From the IMG/VR virus record IMGVR_UViG_3300025890_000027, positions 1 through 60,765 of that record: a DNA stretch of 60,765 bases; one strand, 5' to 3'. Position 1 is the stretch's first letter. The number at the start of each line of letters is the position of its first letter. Under the pieces are notes generated by a model. That model saw only the letters and a program-made list of their open reading frames with translations. It did not search any database and was not told the DNA's origin. Of the stretch, positions 42,246-49,358 are shown piece by piece. The stretch is from a virus. Both the position numbers and the translations under genes were made by a program.

Positions 42246-45017
42246 ATGGCAAACACCGTTAAGTTGAAGCGTTCAGCAGTACAAGGCAACGCTCCGTCTA
42301 CAACAGATTTAGCGCTAGGAGAGCTTGGCCTGAATACCTATGACGGTAAGCTTTTCATGAAGAAAGACGATGGCACAGAGGCCATTGTGGAGATTGGAGC
42401 TGGTGGCACAGAACTGGCTTCGGACACTTCGCCTCAGCTAGGAGGTGACTTGGACATGAATTCCAATTTTATCTCCAGTGGTATTCTTGGTGTCAAAAAC
42501 GAGGGGACTCAGTCAGAAATTCGCCTCTATTGTGAATCAAGCAATGCACATTATGCTGCTATCAAAGCTCCTCTTCATAGCAACTTTAGTGGCGATATTA
42601 CCTTTACGATGCCTGCAACGGATGGCAGTGCAAATCAAGTCCTCAAGACTGACGGTAGCGGAAACCTTGGTTGGGTAAGTCAAAGTGGTGGTGGTGGGGG
42701 TGGTGCTGCTAGCTCTGTTAGCAATGACACTGGACATCTTTATATCGTTAATGCCACTGGAAACGACGACAGTAATATTTATATTCAGGCGGTGTCTGGT
42801 GAAAACTCTATTGTTTGTCTTGATGATAGTTCTGTAAGGCTTTATTATGATAATGCTTTAAAACTAGAGACAACTTCTACTGGTTTTAGTGTTACAGGAA
42901 CAGCATTGGGAAATTTCAAAGTAAATGATGACAATTTTCTAACAGCAGGAACTGGAAATGATTTCCAAATTTATCATGATGGCATTGGAACTTATCTAGA
43001 TAATAATACAGGAAATGTTTATATTAGAAACAATGTAGACGACGTGGATGGTGGCAATATTTATATTCAAGCTAAGTCGGGTGAAAATTCTATTTCTTGT
43101 TTTGACAACGGTAGCGTAAGGCTTTATCATGATAATGGTTTAAAATTAGAAACGACATCGTCTGGGTTTAATGTCACGGGAACTGGGGTAGGAAACTTTA
43201 AGGCAGATGATAATGAGTTTCTAACAGCAGGAACTGGTGACGATCTCCAGATCTATCATGATGGCATTGGAACTTATCTAGATAATAATACAGGACATAT
43301 TTACATTAGAAACAATGTAGACGACAGCGATGGCGGTAATATTTACATCCAGGCATTGTCTGGCGAGAATTCTATTACTTGTTTTGACAATGGTTCTGTA
43401 AGGCTTTATTATGATAATGCTTTGAAATTAGAAACAACGTCGTCTGGAGTTAATATTCCAGGAACCTTAACTGTTGGCGTTCTTAATTTTCCAGATGGTA
43501 ATGAGTTAACTTTTGGGGCTAGTAATGATTTTCAGATTTACCATGATGGTGGAACAGGAACCGAGACCAATGATACTTTCCTGGATAACAATACAGGTGA
43601 CCTTTGGATTAGAAATAATGTAGACGACGTGGATGGTGGCAATATTTATATTCAGGCCAAAGCTGGTGAATACTCTATTGCTTGTTACGATGATAGTTCT
43701 GTAAGGCTTTATTATGATGGTCTTTCAAAACTAGAGACAACATCGTCTGGATTCAATGTTGCAGGAACCGGTGTTGGCAATTTCAAGGCAGATGACAACG
43801 AATTTTTAACAGCAGGAACCGGGGATGATTTTCAAATCTATCATGATGGAACTGATACTTTCTTAGATAATGACACAGGTCGACTTTACATTAGAAACAA
43901 CGTGGCAACAGATGTAGGTGGAGATATTAGTATTCAAGCTAAATCTGGTGAAAACTCTATATTCTGTTCAGATGATGGCGCTGTAAGTCTTTATTACGAT
44001 GCCTCTTTAAAACTTCAAACATCATCTAGTGGTTTTAATGTTACAGGAACTGGTGTTGGTAATTTTAAAGCAGATGATAATGAATTTTTAACCGCAGGAA
44101 CTGGTGATGACTTTCAGATTTATCACAATGAGACTAACACTTTCTTAGATAATGATACAGGACATATTTACATTAGAAACAACGTAGCAGCAGATGTAGG
44201 TGGTAATATTTACATCCAGGCTAAGTCCGGTGAAAACTCTATTTCTTGTTTTGACGACGCTGGAGTAACTCTTTATTATGATAATGCTACAAAATTAGCG
44301 ACAACTTCTGATGGAGTTACTGTTACTGGAAATCTTGATATGTCTGGTGACAATCAAAAGATATTACTTGGAACTGATAATGACTTTGAAGCCTATCACG
44401 ATGGGACCAATACCTACTTAGACAATGATACCGGTGATCTTTTTATCAGGAACAACGTTGCTGCAGATGTAAGCGGAGATATTCATATTCAAGCTAAGTC
44501 TGGTGAAGAGAGTATTGTTTGTAATGATGATAGTAGTGTACAACTTTATAACAATAATGTTCTAAGGTTAAATACGTCAACAAGTGGAGTTACTGTTGCT
44601 GGAACAGTAAGTGCTACTGGGTTAGACCTTTCTGGGATGTTGTCTGAGGGGGCTAATATAACTGCAGGAAAGTTAAGTGCTAATACTAACATTGATCTTG
44701 AGAATGGAATGGTTCATTTGTTCACTACGACAGAAACTGCAACCTCAACACCAAATATAAGATTTAGTTCTAGTTCTTCTCTTAATAGTAGTATGGCGAT
44801 CGGCGATGCAGTTACTGTTGCCTTGATATCAAAAACAGCGGCTGCAGGGTACTCTGCTCAATTGCAAATTGATGGTACCAGCGTAACTGAAGAATGGTTA
44901 GGTGGATCTGCTCCAAGTACTGGTGGATCAGGTGGGTATGATGTTTATACATATAATATAATCAAAACAGCCGATGCAACTTTCCTTGTATTGGCAAACT
45001 TAGTAAACTTTGCTTAG
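42246..45017 (+). CDS. Long tail fibre with seven tandem ~94-residue repeats
   Basis: This is a 923-residue protein. The N-terminal anchor is of a different type (MANTVKLKRSAVQGNAPS, LGELGLNTYDGKLFMKKDDG). After a Gly-rich linker (~150) there are about seven repeats with the plan FLTAGTGxDFQIYHDG - TYLDNNTG - YIRNN - GGNIYIQAKSGENSI - VRLYYDN - KLETTSSG. The end is a small globular domain. The repeats probably form a long beta-helical shaft. The plan is known from marine phage fibres. Confidence 0.8.
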   Translation: MANTVKLKRSAVQGNAPSTTDLALGELGLNTYDGKLFMKKDDGTEAIVEIGAGGTELASDTSPQLGGDLDMNSNFISSGILGVKNEGTQSEIRLYCESSNAHYAAIKAPLHSNFSGDITFTMPATDGSANQVLKTDGSGNLGWVSQSGGGGGGAASSVSNDTGHLYIVNATGNDDSNIYIQAVSGENSIVCLDDSSVRLYYDNALKLETTSTGFSVTGTALGNFKVNDDNFLTAGTGNDFQIYHDGIGTYLDNNTGNVYIRNNVDDVDGGNIYIQAKSGENSISCFDNGSVRLYHDNGLKLETTSSGFNVTGTGVGNFKADDNEFLTAGTGDDLQIYHDGIGTYLDNNTGHIYIRNNVDDSDGGNIYIQALSGENSITCFDNGSVRLYYDNALKLETTSSGVNIPGTLTVGVLNFPDGNELTFGASNDFQIYHDGGTGTETNDTFLDNNTGDLWIRNNVDDVDGGNIYIQAKAGEYSIACYDDSSVRLYYDGLSKLETTSSGFNVAGTGVGNFKADDNEFLTAGTGDDFQIYHDGTDTFLDNDTGRLYIRNNVATDVGGDISIQAKSGENSIFCSDDGAVSLYYDASLKLQTSSSGFNVTGTGVGNFKADDNEFLTAGTGDDFQIYHNETNTFLDNDTGHIYIRNNVAADVGGNIYIQAKSGENSISCFDDAGVTLYYDNATKLATTSDGVTVTGNLDMSGDNQKILLGTDNDFEAYHDGTNTYLDNDTGDLFIRNNVAADVSGDIHIQAKSGEESIVCNDDSSVQLYNNNVLRLNTSTSGVTVAGTVSATGLDLSGMLSEGANITAGKLSANTNIDLENGMVHLFTTTETATSTPNIRFSSSSSLNSSMAIGDAVTVALISKTAAAGYSAQLQIDGTSVTEEWLGGSAPSTGGSGGYDVYTYNIIKTADATFLVLANLVNFA
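42721..44590 (+). repeat. Tandem DNA repeats (~282 bp) inside the fibre gene
   Basis: Neighbouring copies are near-identical in DNA. For example, a 42-base stretch starting at 42972 recurs unchanged at 43254, exactly 282 bases (94 codons) later. Later copies diverge. This points to recent unequal recombination and makes repeat number likely to vary. Confidence 0.85.
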
Positions 45018-45025
45018 AGGTAACC

Positions 45026-45679
45026 ATGTCACCACCGCTTACAATGCTAGGGATGTCTGGCCCCGTCAGTACGCTCTCTTCCGCAGTAGCCGAAGCAGGA
45101 GGGACTGGAACAGCTCAGGTCAGTTTTAAATATCACATGTACGGTGCCGACATGGGTACTGTTTACCTCTACTGGGAAAGCGGTAGTACATATACATTGC
45201 TTTGGTCGAAGGCCGGTCAACAGCATACGGGGCACACTTACCCCTGGACCGTAGGAAATAGCAGCACTACCTTAAACGGAAAGGCGGGAGAAACGGGAAA
45301 ACTTGTTTTGGTCTATTTTAAGGGTGCGAATAAAGGGTATAGAGGTGATGCAGCTTTTTGCGAAATCGAGCTATCAAGAAGCACTGGTTCCACGGTTGGC
45401 CTTAGTGGCGCTCCTCTTTGGAAAACCACTGCTTCGAATTCATCGGTATCGAGCTTGACTTCCGCTAGATCCAGGAGTGCCACAAGTACAGTCTCAGCTA
45501 ACTCCAATAGTACTTGGTCTTATGATGCCGGCGGACCTACTCCAAGTGCTAACACTGGACCAGATAAACATCACAACAATCTTGATTACTGGGATTACAT
45601 TTATTTTGAAGCCTCAGGCACCACGAGTAGTGCTGATAGGTACTATACGATGAGAACTGCGAACTCTTACACTCTTTAG
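45026..45679 (+). CDS. Virion protein with MAM-like domain
   Basis: This is a 217-residue protein. Residues ~30-118 follow the MAM domain pattern closely (FKYHMYGADMGTVYLYW, LLWSKAGQQ, YRGDAAFCEIEL). MAM domains are jelly-roll adhesion modules best known from animal receptors and proteases. The C-terminal ~100 residues are Ser/Thr-rich and end in a Tyr-rich strand (DYWDYIYFEAS). It follows the long fibre by 8 bases with AGGTAACC as Shine-Dalgarno and may form a fibre tip or a separate adhesin. Confidence 0.7.
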   Translation: MSPPLTMLGMSGPVSTLSSAVAEAGGTGTAQVSFKYHMYGADMGTVYLYWESGSTYTLLWSKAGQQHTGHTYPWTVGNSSTTLNGKAGETGKLVLVYFKGANKGYRGDAAFCEIELSRSTGSTVGLSGAPLWKTTASNSSVSSLTSARSRSATSTVSANSNSTWSYDAGGPTPSANTGPDKHHNNLDYWDYIYFEASGTTSSADRYYTMRTANSYTL

Positions 45680-45683
45680 GAAT

Positions 45684-45854
45684 ATGTCATTCGATACTCT
45701 ATTCAACCTAAATCATCAGCTGGGTGATGAAAACCCACAAGATGATTTTGAAGTCATTCAGTCAATGACAAAAGAAGAATCGCTTGCCTATATTGATGCA
45801 GAAGGAACAATCACAACAGAGGAGATCCTTGCTCTAGCGGATCAATTGAGGTAA
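45684..45854 (+). CDS. Small acidic protein with EF-hand-like loop
   Basis: This is a 56-residue protein starting at ATG 45684, four bases after the previous stop, with TTTAGGA as Shine-Dalgarno. Its C-terminal part (YIDAEGTITTEEILALADQL) resembles one EF-hand, with Asp, Glu, Gly, Ile and Glu at plausible positions, but the loop is short of ligands. Calcium binding is speculative. It is strongly acidic and predicted helical. Confidence 0.5.
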   Translation: MSFDTLFNLNHQLGDENPQDDFEVIQSMTKEESLAYIDAEGTITTEEILALADQLR

Positions 45855-45918
45855 TACGGAAAAGCTACTTCGGAATCCTAAGAAGCGATTGAATCAGCTC
45901 TTTCTTCTACTAAGTATC

Positions 45919-46272
45919 ATGGCACATTTAAAGAAACTTCCTACATACTTTGTCAAAGGCGATCAGCGTAGGTCCGCTTATTTTACAGTTCAGGCCTCCG
46001 AGCTTTTAGCAAAAGGGTTCGTCGAAGAAGGCGAGAAAGCTGCTACAGCGAAACCTATTGAAAGACAGCCTGAAATTATTGTCGAAGCAGGCTCTACAGC
46101 TTACGACACAACTGACGCTCTTCAGGAGCCCCAGTCGGACGGCGAAACACTGGAAGAAATGACCAAAGCAGAACTATTGGATTGGGCTTTAGATAACGGA
46201 GAAGATTTAAAAAATAACCAACCAAAATCTGAAATCTTTGCTAGATGTAAGGAGATCGAAAATAATCAGTAA
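45919..46272 (+). CDS. Small protein with C-terminal HeH/SAP-like segment
   Basis: From ATG 45919 this is a 117-residue protein. The first ~45 residues form a compact basic fold (PTYFVKGDQRRSAYFTVQAS) seen in cyanophage small proteins. A variable acidic linker follows. The last ~35 residues (LEEMTKAELLDWALDNGEDL ... KSEIFARCKEI) match the helix-extended-helix plan of Rho-N/SAP-type motifs. In other phages such modules sit in head or tail accessory proteins. Function not known. Confidence 0.55.
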   Translation: MAHLKKLPTYFVKGDQRRSAYFTVQASELLAKGFVEEGEKAATAKPIERQPEIIVEAGSTAYDTTDALQEPQSDGETLEEMTKAELLDWALDNGEDLKNNQPKSEIFARCKEIENNQ

Positions 46273-46302
46273 GTTTTATTAAAAATACAGCAAAGGAAAA
46301 AA

Positions 46303-46488
46303 ATGAGCCACTTCTCTATTGAGCACAGCATTGGACCTCGATATATTGATGGAGTTAACATCGATGCAGACGTTAATGCTACCGTCGATATTAAGGTAAC
46401 AGAGCTGGAGGTATCGGCTGCTGTGACAGGTTTATTCGGGAAGGGATACGAACCAGGTCAGAAAAATAAAGACGGAGGAGACCTATGA
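46303..46488 (+). CDS. Small protein, unknown
   Basis: This is a 61-residue protein with AAAGGA before ATG 46303. It is beta-rich with alternating Val/Ile and Asp (VNIDADVNATVDIKVTELEV), and the C-terminus is polar (GQKNKDGGDL). The stop overlaps the next ATG (ATGA 46485-46488), so it is co-translated with a small membrane protein. No family recognised. Confidence 0.5.
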   Translation: MSHFSIEHSIGPRYIDGVNIDADVNATVDIKVTELEVSAAVTGLFGKGYEPGQKNKDGGDL

Positions 46489-46685
46489 TTTCCGCTACCT
46501 GTCATGAATCAAAATGCAAAAAGATACAAAAGGAGGTCCGAGCGCAACTCCTGATTTTTGCAACAGTGAATTACTTATTAGGCTTTGGAACATTTTTTCT
46601 CTTGTTTTACAGTGAGCCGCATCCTTCTTCTGATCTTTTCAAAAACGGGGCAATCCATCCTGTTCTCTTAGTCAAAAGCAAATGA
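46485..46685 (+). CDS. Small membrane protein
   Basis: This is a 66-residue protein. A basic N-terminus with two cysteines (CHESKCKKIQKEVRAQ) is followed by one hydrophobic segment (LLIFATVNYLLGFGTFFLLF) and a ~25-residue polar tail. A single-span protein this close to the endolysin gene may act in lysis, for instance as part of a holin or spanin system. The sequence gives no proof. Confidence 0.5.
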   Translation: MISATCHESKCKKIQKEVRAQLLIFATVNYLLGFGTFFLLFYSEPHPSSDLFKNGAIHPVLLVKSK

Positions 46686-46729
46686 GCAAGATTACTCTTA
46701 TTGTTTTTTCAAGGTAAACTAGTAGTGTA

Positions 46730-47047
46730 ATGACTTTTTTGCTGATGCCTGAGTACGTCCTTAGCGCTATGATAGCTGGGCTTCTTGGCTGGGGCGGATT
46801 TACCTGGAGAAAAGCTGAATCTGCAATCCTGGAGGCTCGGTCTGCGACAGATAAAACTGACAGACTTGAACTAAAGGTTGCTGAAAACTACCTAACAAAA
46901 AAAGAGTTTGAGCACTCTATGGATCGTTTATTCAAAACACTCGCAAGATTCGAAGAGAAGCTCGACTATCATGTATACGAGCAGGATCAAACCATTAATC
47001 GTCTGCGTTCTCAGCTTTCTAAGAATAACGACGGAAACCTATTTTGA
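46730..47047 (+). CDS. Membrane-anchored coiled-coil protein, holin/spanin candidate
   Basis: This is a 105-residue protein. An N-terminal transmembrane segment (YVLSAMIAGLLGWGGFTW) is followed by a ~75-residue coiled coil (LELKVAENYLTKKEFEHSM, LARFEEKLDYHVYEQDQT). This i-spanin-like or accessory holin-like plan is common in cyanophages. Only ~2.3 kb separate it from the endolysin. Function inferred. Confidence 0.5.
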   Translation: MTFLLMPEYVLSAMIAGLLGWGGFTWRKAESAILEARSATDKTDRLELKVAENYLTKKEFEHSMDRLFKTLARFEEKLDYHVYEQDQTINRLRSQLSKNNDGNLF

Positions 47048-47068
47048 ATTGCTTCGCGTAACTTTCCT

Positions 47069-47389
47069 ATGGCTGCAAAGAAAAGGAAAACAGCGGACTT
47101 TTATAAGTCCAACCCAGAGTCATACAAGAAAAAGCTTGCCTATGACGCAAAGTATAACTCTTCATTATCTAAGAAAAAATATCGAGCTGAACTAGCTAAA
47201 GAGCGAAGAGCTCGCGGCATTATGGGAAAAGGAGGTCCTGATGTTTCTCATGCTAAAGGCGGTAAATTCAAGCTTGAAAATCCTTCAGCGAATCGCGCTC
47301 GAAATGGTCACGGCAAAAACAAACGATTAGCCGAAGGAGGGACTAGACGCAAGTCAAAGCCTGGATATAAGCCTCGGGGTAAAAAATAA
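47069..47389 (+). CDS. Basic protein, lysine/arginine-rich
   Basis: This is a 106-residue, very basic protein. It begins MAAKKRKTADFYKSNPESYKK, a pattern I recall from cyanophage and giant-virus small proteins, and ends in a Lys/Arg/Gly tail (GTRRKSKPGYKPRGKK). It is the first of five basic proteins encoded in a row (47069-48424) and is coupled to the next gene by TAATG. It probably binds DNA or RNA, perhaps as a packaged or nucleoid-condensing protein. Confidence 0.6.
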   Translation: MAAKKRKTADFYKSNPESYKKKLAYDAKYNSSLSKKKYRAELAKERRARGIMGKGGPDVSHAKGGKFKLENPSANRARNGHGKNKRLAEGGTRRKSKPGYKPRGKK

Positions 47390-47772
47390 TGACTACTTCA
47401 AAGAAGACAAAGCCCGAACTGTGGTCCAGGAAAGTTTCTGCGGCTAAAAATAAATTTGGCAAATGGTCCGCTCGCGCTGCTCAGTGGGCCACCAAAGAGT
47501 ATAAGAAGGCTGGAGGTAGATACAAAGGAGTCAAGTCTTCAGGTAATTCTTTAAGTAAATGGACGAAACAAAAATGGCGCACTCGCGATGGTAAACCTGC
47601 TAAAAGGAGTGGAGGCACAGCTCGTTATCTACCCGATAAAGCCTGGAAGGGTTTAAGTAAATCCGAAGCAAGAGCTACTGATGCCAAAAAGCGTCAAGGT
47701 GGTCGCAAAGGTAAGGGAACAGTCTCCAACACTCGGAAAGCTATGAAAGCCAGTAAACGCGCAAGGAACTAG
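47389..47772 (+). CDS. DUF5872-like basic protein
   Basis: This is a 127-residue basic protein matching the DUF5872 plan. LWSRKVSAAKNKFGKWSARAAQ is followed by KEYKKAGGRYKG, NSLSKWTKQKWRTRDGKP, RYLPDKAWKGLS and a Lys-rich end. The family occurs in large DNA viruses and cyanophages, with no established function. The conserved Trp and Lys/Arg spacing suggests nucleic acid binding (inference). Confidence 0.7.
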   Translation: MTTSKKTKPELWSRKVSAAKNKFGKWSARAAQWATKEYKKAGGRYKGVKSSGNSLSKWTKQKWRTRDGKPAKRSGGTARYLPDKAWKGLSKSEARATDAKKRQGGRKGKGTVSNTRKAMKASKRARN

Positions 47773-47776
47773 TCTT

Positions 47777-47896
47777 ATGCCTCTGATCAACGGTAAAGAG
47801 TTTCCCTACACTAAGAAGGGCAAAGCCGCAGCCAAGAAAGCCGCGGCAAAAAAAGCCACAGCTAAAAAGACTTCAACAAAGAAAGGGGGGAAATGA
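47777..47896 (+). CDS. Histone-H1-tail-like small basic protein
   Basis: This is a 39-residue protein from ATG 47777. After MPLINGKEFPYTKKGK the sequence consists almost only of Lys, Ala and Thr (KAAAKKAAAKKATAKK), like the C-terminal tail of histone H1 or bacterial H1-like proteins. Such tails neutralise and condense DNA. The stop TGA overlaps the next start (ATGATGG at 47893). Confidence 0.6.
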   Translation: MPLINGKEFPYTKKGKAAAKKAAAKKATAKKTSTKKGGK

Positions 47897-48189
47897 TGGC
47901 TGGTAACAAAAAAGACTCTAGGCTTGCTAAGAATAACTTGTCTGGTTTCAATAAGCCGAAAAGAACTCCAGGCCATCCAAAAAAAAGTCACGTCGTTCTT
48001 GCAAAAGAAGGCAGCCGAATCAAGCTAATTCGTTTCGGAGAACAAGGAGCCAAGACAGCAGGCAAGCCAAAGAAAGGAGAATCTGCTAGGATGAAAGCTA
48101 AAAGAAAAAGCTTTAAAGCTCGTCATGGGAAAAATATAGCTAAAGGTAAAATGAGTGCAGCCTACTGGGCTAATAAATCTAAATGGTAA
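47896..48189 (+). CDS. Conserved cyanophage-type basic protein
   Basis: This is a 97-residue protein (ATG 47896; ATG 47893 also possible). The C-terminal half (SHVVLAKEGSRIKLIRFGEQ, KSFKARHGKNI, SAAYWANKSKW) is a recognisable small domain found in many marine phages, with function unknown to me. The Phe, Arg-His and Trp positions look structural. It is strongly basic and translated together with its basic neighbours. Confidence 0.65.
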   Translation: MAGNKKDSRLAKNNLSGFNKPKRTPGHPKKSHVVLAKEGSRIKLIRFGEQGAKTAGKPKKGESARMKAKRKSFKARHGKNIAKGKMSAAYWANKSKW

Positions 48190-48208
48190 CACTTCAAAAA
48201 GGAACACT

Positions 48209-48424
48209 ATGCCGTTAACATCTATCACCTCAAAAGCTACCATGTACAACAGCAAAAAAGACGCTACCAAGGGAAGCACTGCAAAAAAAAGCACCGCTAA
48301 AGGCAAACGAGTCTTGAAAAACGCTCCAAAAAGAGGTTCCGCAAAAAAGCGTAGTCCTGAATTCTTGAAAGGTATAGAAGAACTTAAGAAGCGGGCTGCG
48401 AGTCTAAAAGCTAAGAGCAAGTGA
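48209..48424 (+). CDS. Lysine-rich basic protein
   Basis: This is a 71-residue protein. AAAAAGGA precedes ATG 48209. It is Lys/Ser/Thr/Ala-rich throughout (KDATKGSTAKKSTAKGKR), with a short amphipathic helix at the end (EFLKGIEELKKRAASLKA). It overlaps the next gene by four bases (GTGA). The composition suggests a DNA-condensing or packaging role. Confidence 0.6.
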   Translation: MPLTSITSKATMYNSKKDATKGSTAKKSTAKGKRVLKNAPKRGSAKKRSPEFLKGIEELKKRAASLKAKSK

Positions 48425-48651
48425 CAACTAGGCCTCCTTATCAGAAGCAAAGCATAGCATTTGTTCTACTTGGCGTTTTAATGGTATTTCACCTTGGTTT
48501 TTTGGGGCTTACGGCTAAATACTGCGGGAGCACCTTGGCTGATAAGGAGCCTTCAGAGCAATGCAGTCGCTCAACCGAAAGCTTTCAGAGGGCTTCGGAG
48601 ACTTATGTAGCCATCCTTTTAGCCCTCATGGCTCCCACACCCGGCCAATAG
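48421..48651 (+). CDS. Small two-helix membrane protein, holin candidate
   Basis: This is a 76-residue protein (GTG 48421). Two hydrophobic stretches (FVLLGVLMVFHLGFLGL and YVAILLALMAP) are joined by a ~30-residue polar loop with two cysteines (KYCGS, EQCSR). The size and two-span topology fit a class II holin, and the endolysin follows 0.7 kb downstream. The class II holin topology has both ends in the cytoplasm. Functional proof is lacking. Confidence 0.5.
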   Translation: MTTRPPYQKQSIAFVLLGVLMVFHLGFLGLTAKYCGSTLADKEPSEQCSRSTESFQRASETYVAILLALMAPTPGQ

Positions 48652-48655
48652 CCAT

Positions 48656-48853
48656 TCAAGCCCAAGGCCATCCCAGTTCGACGTCTCCTTTCCATAGCTC
48701 TGGGTCAACAGGGTTGACTGCTACAAATTCACGAAAAATTCGCTGCATTTCTTCTAGAGAAATCTCCAATTGATTTGCCATAAGCTTGACATTGCTTTGT
48801 CCCTTGAATAAGACCTGACATGCTTCAAGGTTCGTGATCTTCGGTAAGCTCAT
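48656..48853 (-). CDS. Small helix-turn-helix-like protein
   Basis: This is a 65-residue protein. The central part (NVKLMANQLEISLEEMQRIF) has the shape of a helix-turn-helix, and the end is polar with several Trp (ELWKGDVELGWPWA). Similar short proteins are common in marine cyanophages. It is the last of three overlapping minus-strand genes in an otherwise plus-strand region (48656-49272), so it may be a regulator. DNA binding is inferred. Confidence 0.5.
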   Translation of the reverse strand: MSLPKITNLEACQVLFKGQSNVKLMANQLEISLEEMQRIFREFVAVNPVDPELWKGDVELGWPWA

Positions 48854-49133
48854 AGGTTAAACCCATCACTCCGCCGAGCGGAGTTTCTCCTTGTTCCTGT
48901 TCCCAGTATACTGGGCTGACCATTTCGACTGGCTTCGAATTCAACTCTTTGATCTGCCGATCAACCTCATTCATGGTTGATTGCGTACGGAACTCAACCC
49001 AAACGTCAAACCATCTATCATGGATTTTCCTCAGCCAGGTATTTGTTCGGTAAAGGCCCCGGTCCCAAAAGCGACGAATCACTTCTACCACTAGGGCCAT
49101 CGTGACCTTTTCGAGGGTCATTCTTTTATTCAT
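48825..49133 (-). CDS. Small helical protein, unknown
   Basis: This is a 102-residue protein. An amphipathic, Arg/Trp-rich N-terminal half (VEVIRRFWDRGLYRTNTWLR) is followed by a helix and an acidic, flexible end. Its start overlaps the stop of the upstream small membrane protein gene, and its end overlaps the start of the HTH-like gene by 29 bases. The three are clearly one transcript. No family recognised. Confidence 0.55.
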   Translation of the reverse strand: MNKRMTLEKVTMALVVEVIRRFWDRGLYRTNTWLRKIHDRWFDVWVEFRTQSTMNEVDRQIKELNSKPVEMVSPVYWEQEQGETPLGGVMGLTYELTEDHEP

Positions 49134-49272
49134 CTTTTTCTGGACTGCGAGGAAAGACTTCCCTCAGAACTTCGATAATCTCCTGAACCACTCCATTCCC
49201 TTTCAAGGGAGTGTAGGGAAGAATTTCAGAAAGAACAAGCAATAGCAATGCGGCAGCGGCTGTGAATTCCAT
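49126..49272 (-). CDS. Small one-span membrane protein
   Basis: This is a 48-residue protein from ATG 49272 on the minus strand. MEFTAAAALLLLVLSEILPYT forms a hydrophobic segment and a short amphipathic helix follows (GVVQEIIEVLREVF). The stop overlaps the start of the 102-residue gene (ATGAATAA), supporting real translation. Its promoter would lie in the 86-base gap 49273-49358, which it shares divergently with the endolysin gene. Confidence 0.55.
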   Translation of the reverse strand: MEFTAAAALLLLVLSEILPYTPLKGNGVVQEIIEVLREVFPRSPEKDE

Positions 49273-49358
49273 GGCTTTACTCCGATGTACTCAATTATAT
49301 TACCATCTAACACGATAAGATTGAATAGGCAGCCTACATCATTCTTTTCAGGGATTAG

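Noticed and set aside
42721-44590. Regular repeats as a CRISPR array.
   Set aside because: The period is 282 bases, the reading frame is open throughout and the repeats encode protein.
46713-46720. GGTAAACT before the gene at 46730 as a late promoter.
   Set aside because: It lies only 10 bases from the ATG, so the mRNA would be practically leaderless.
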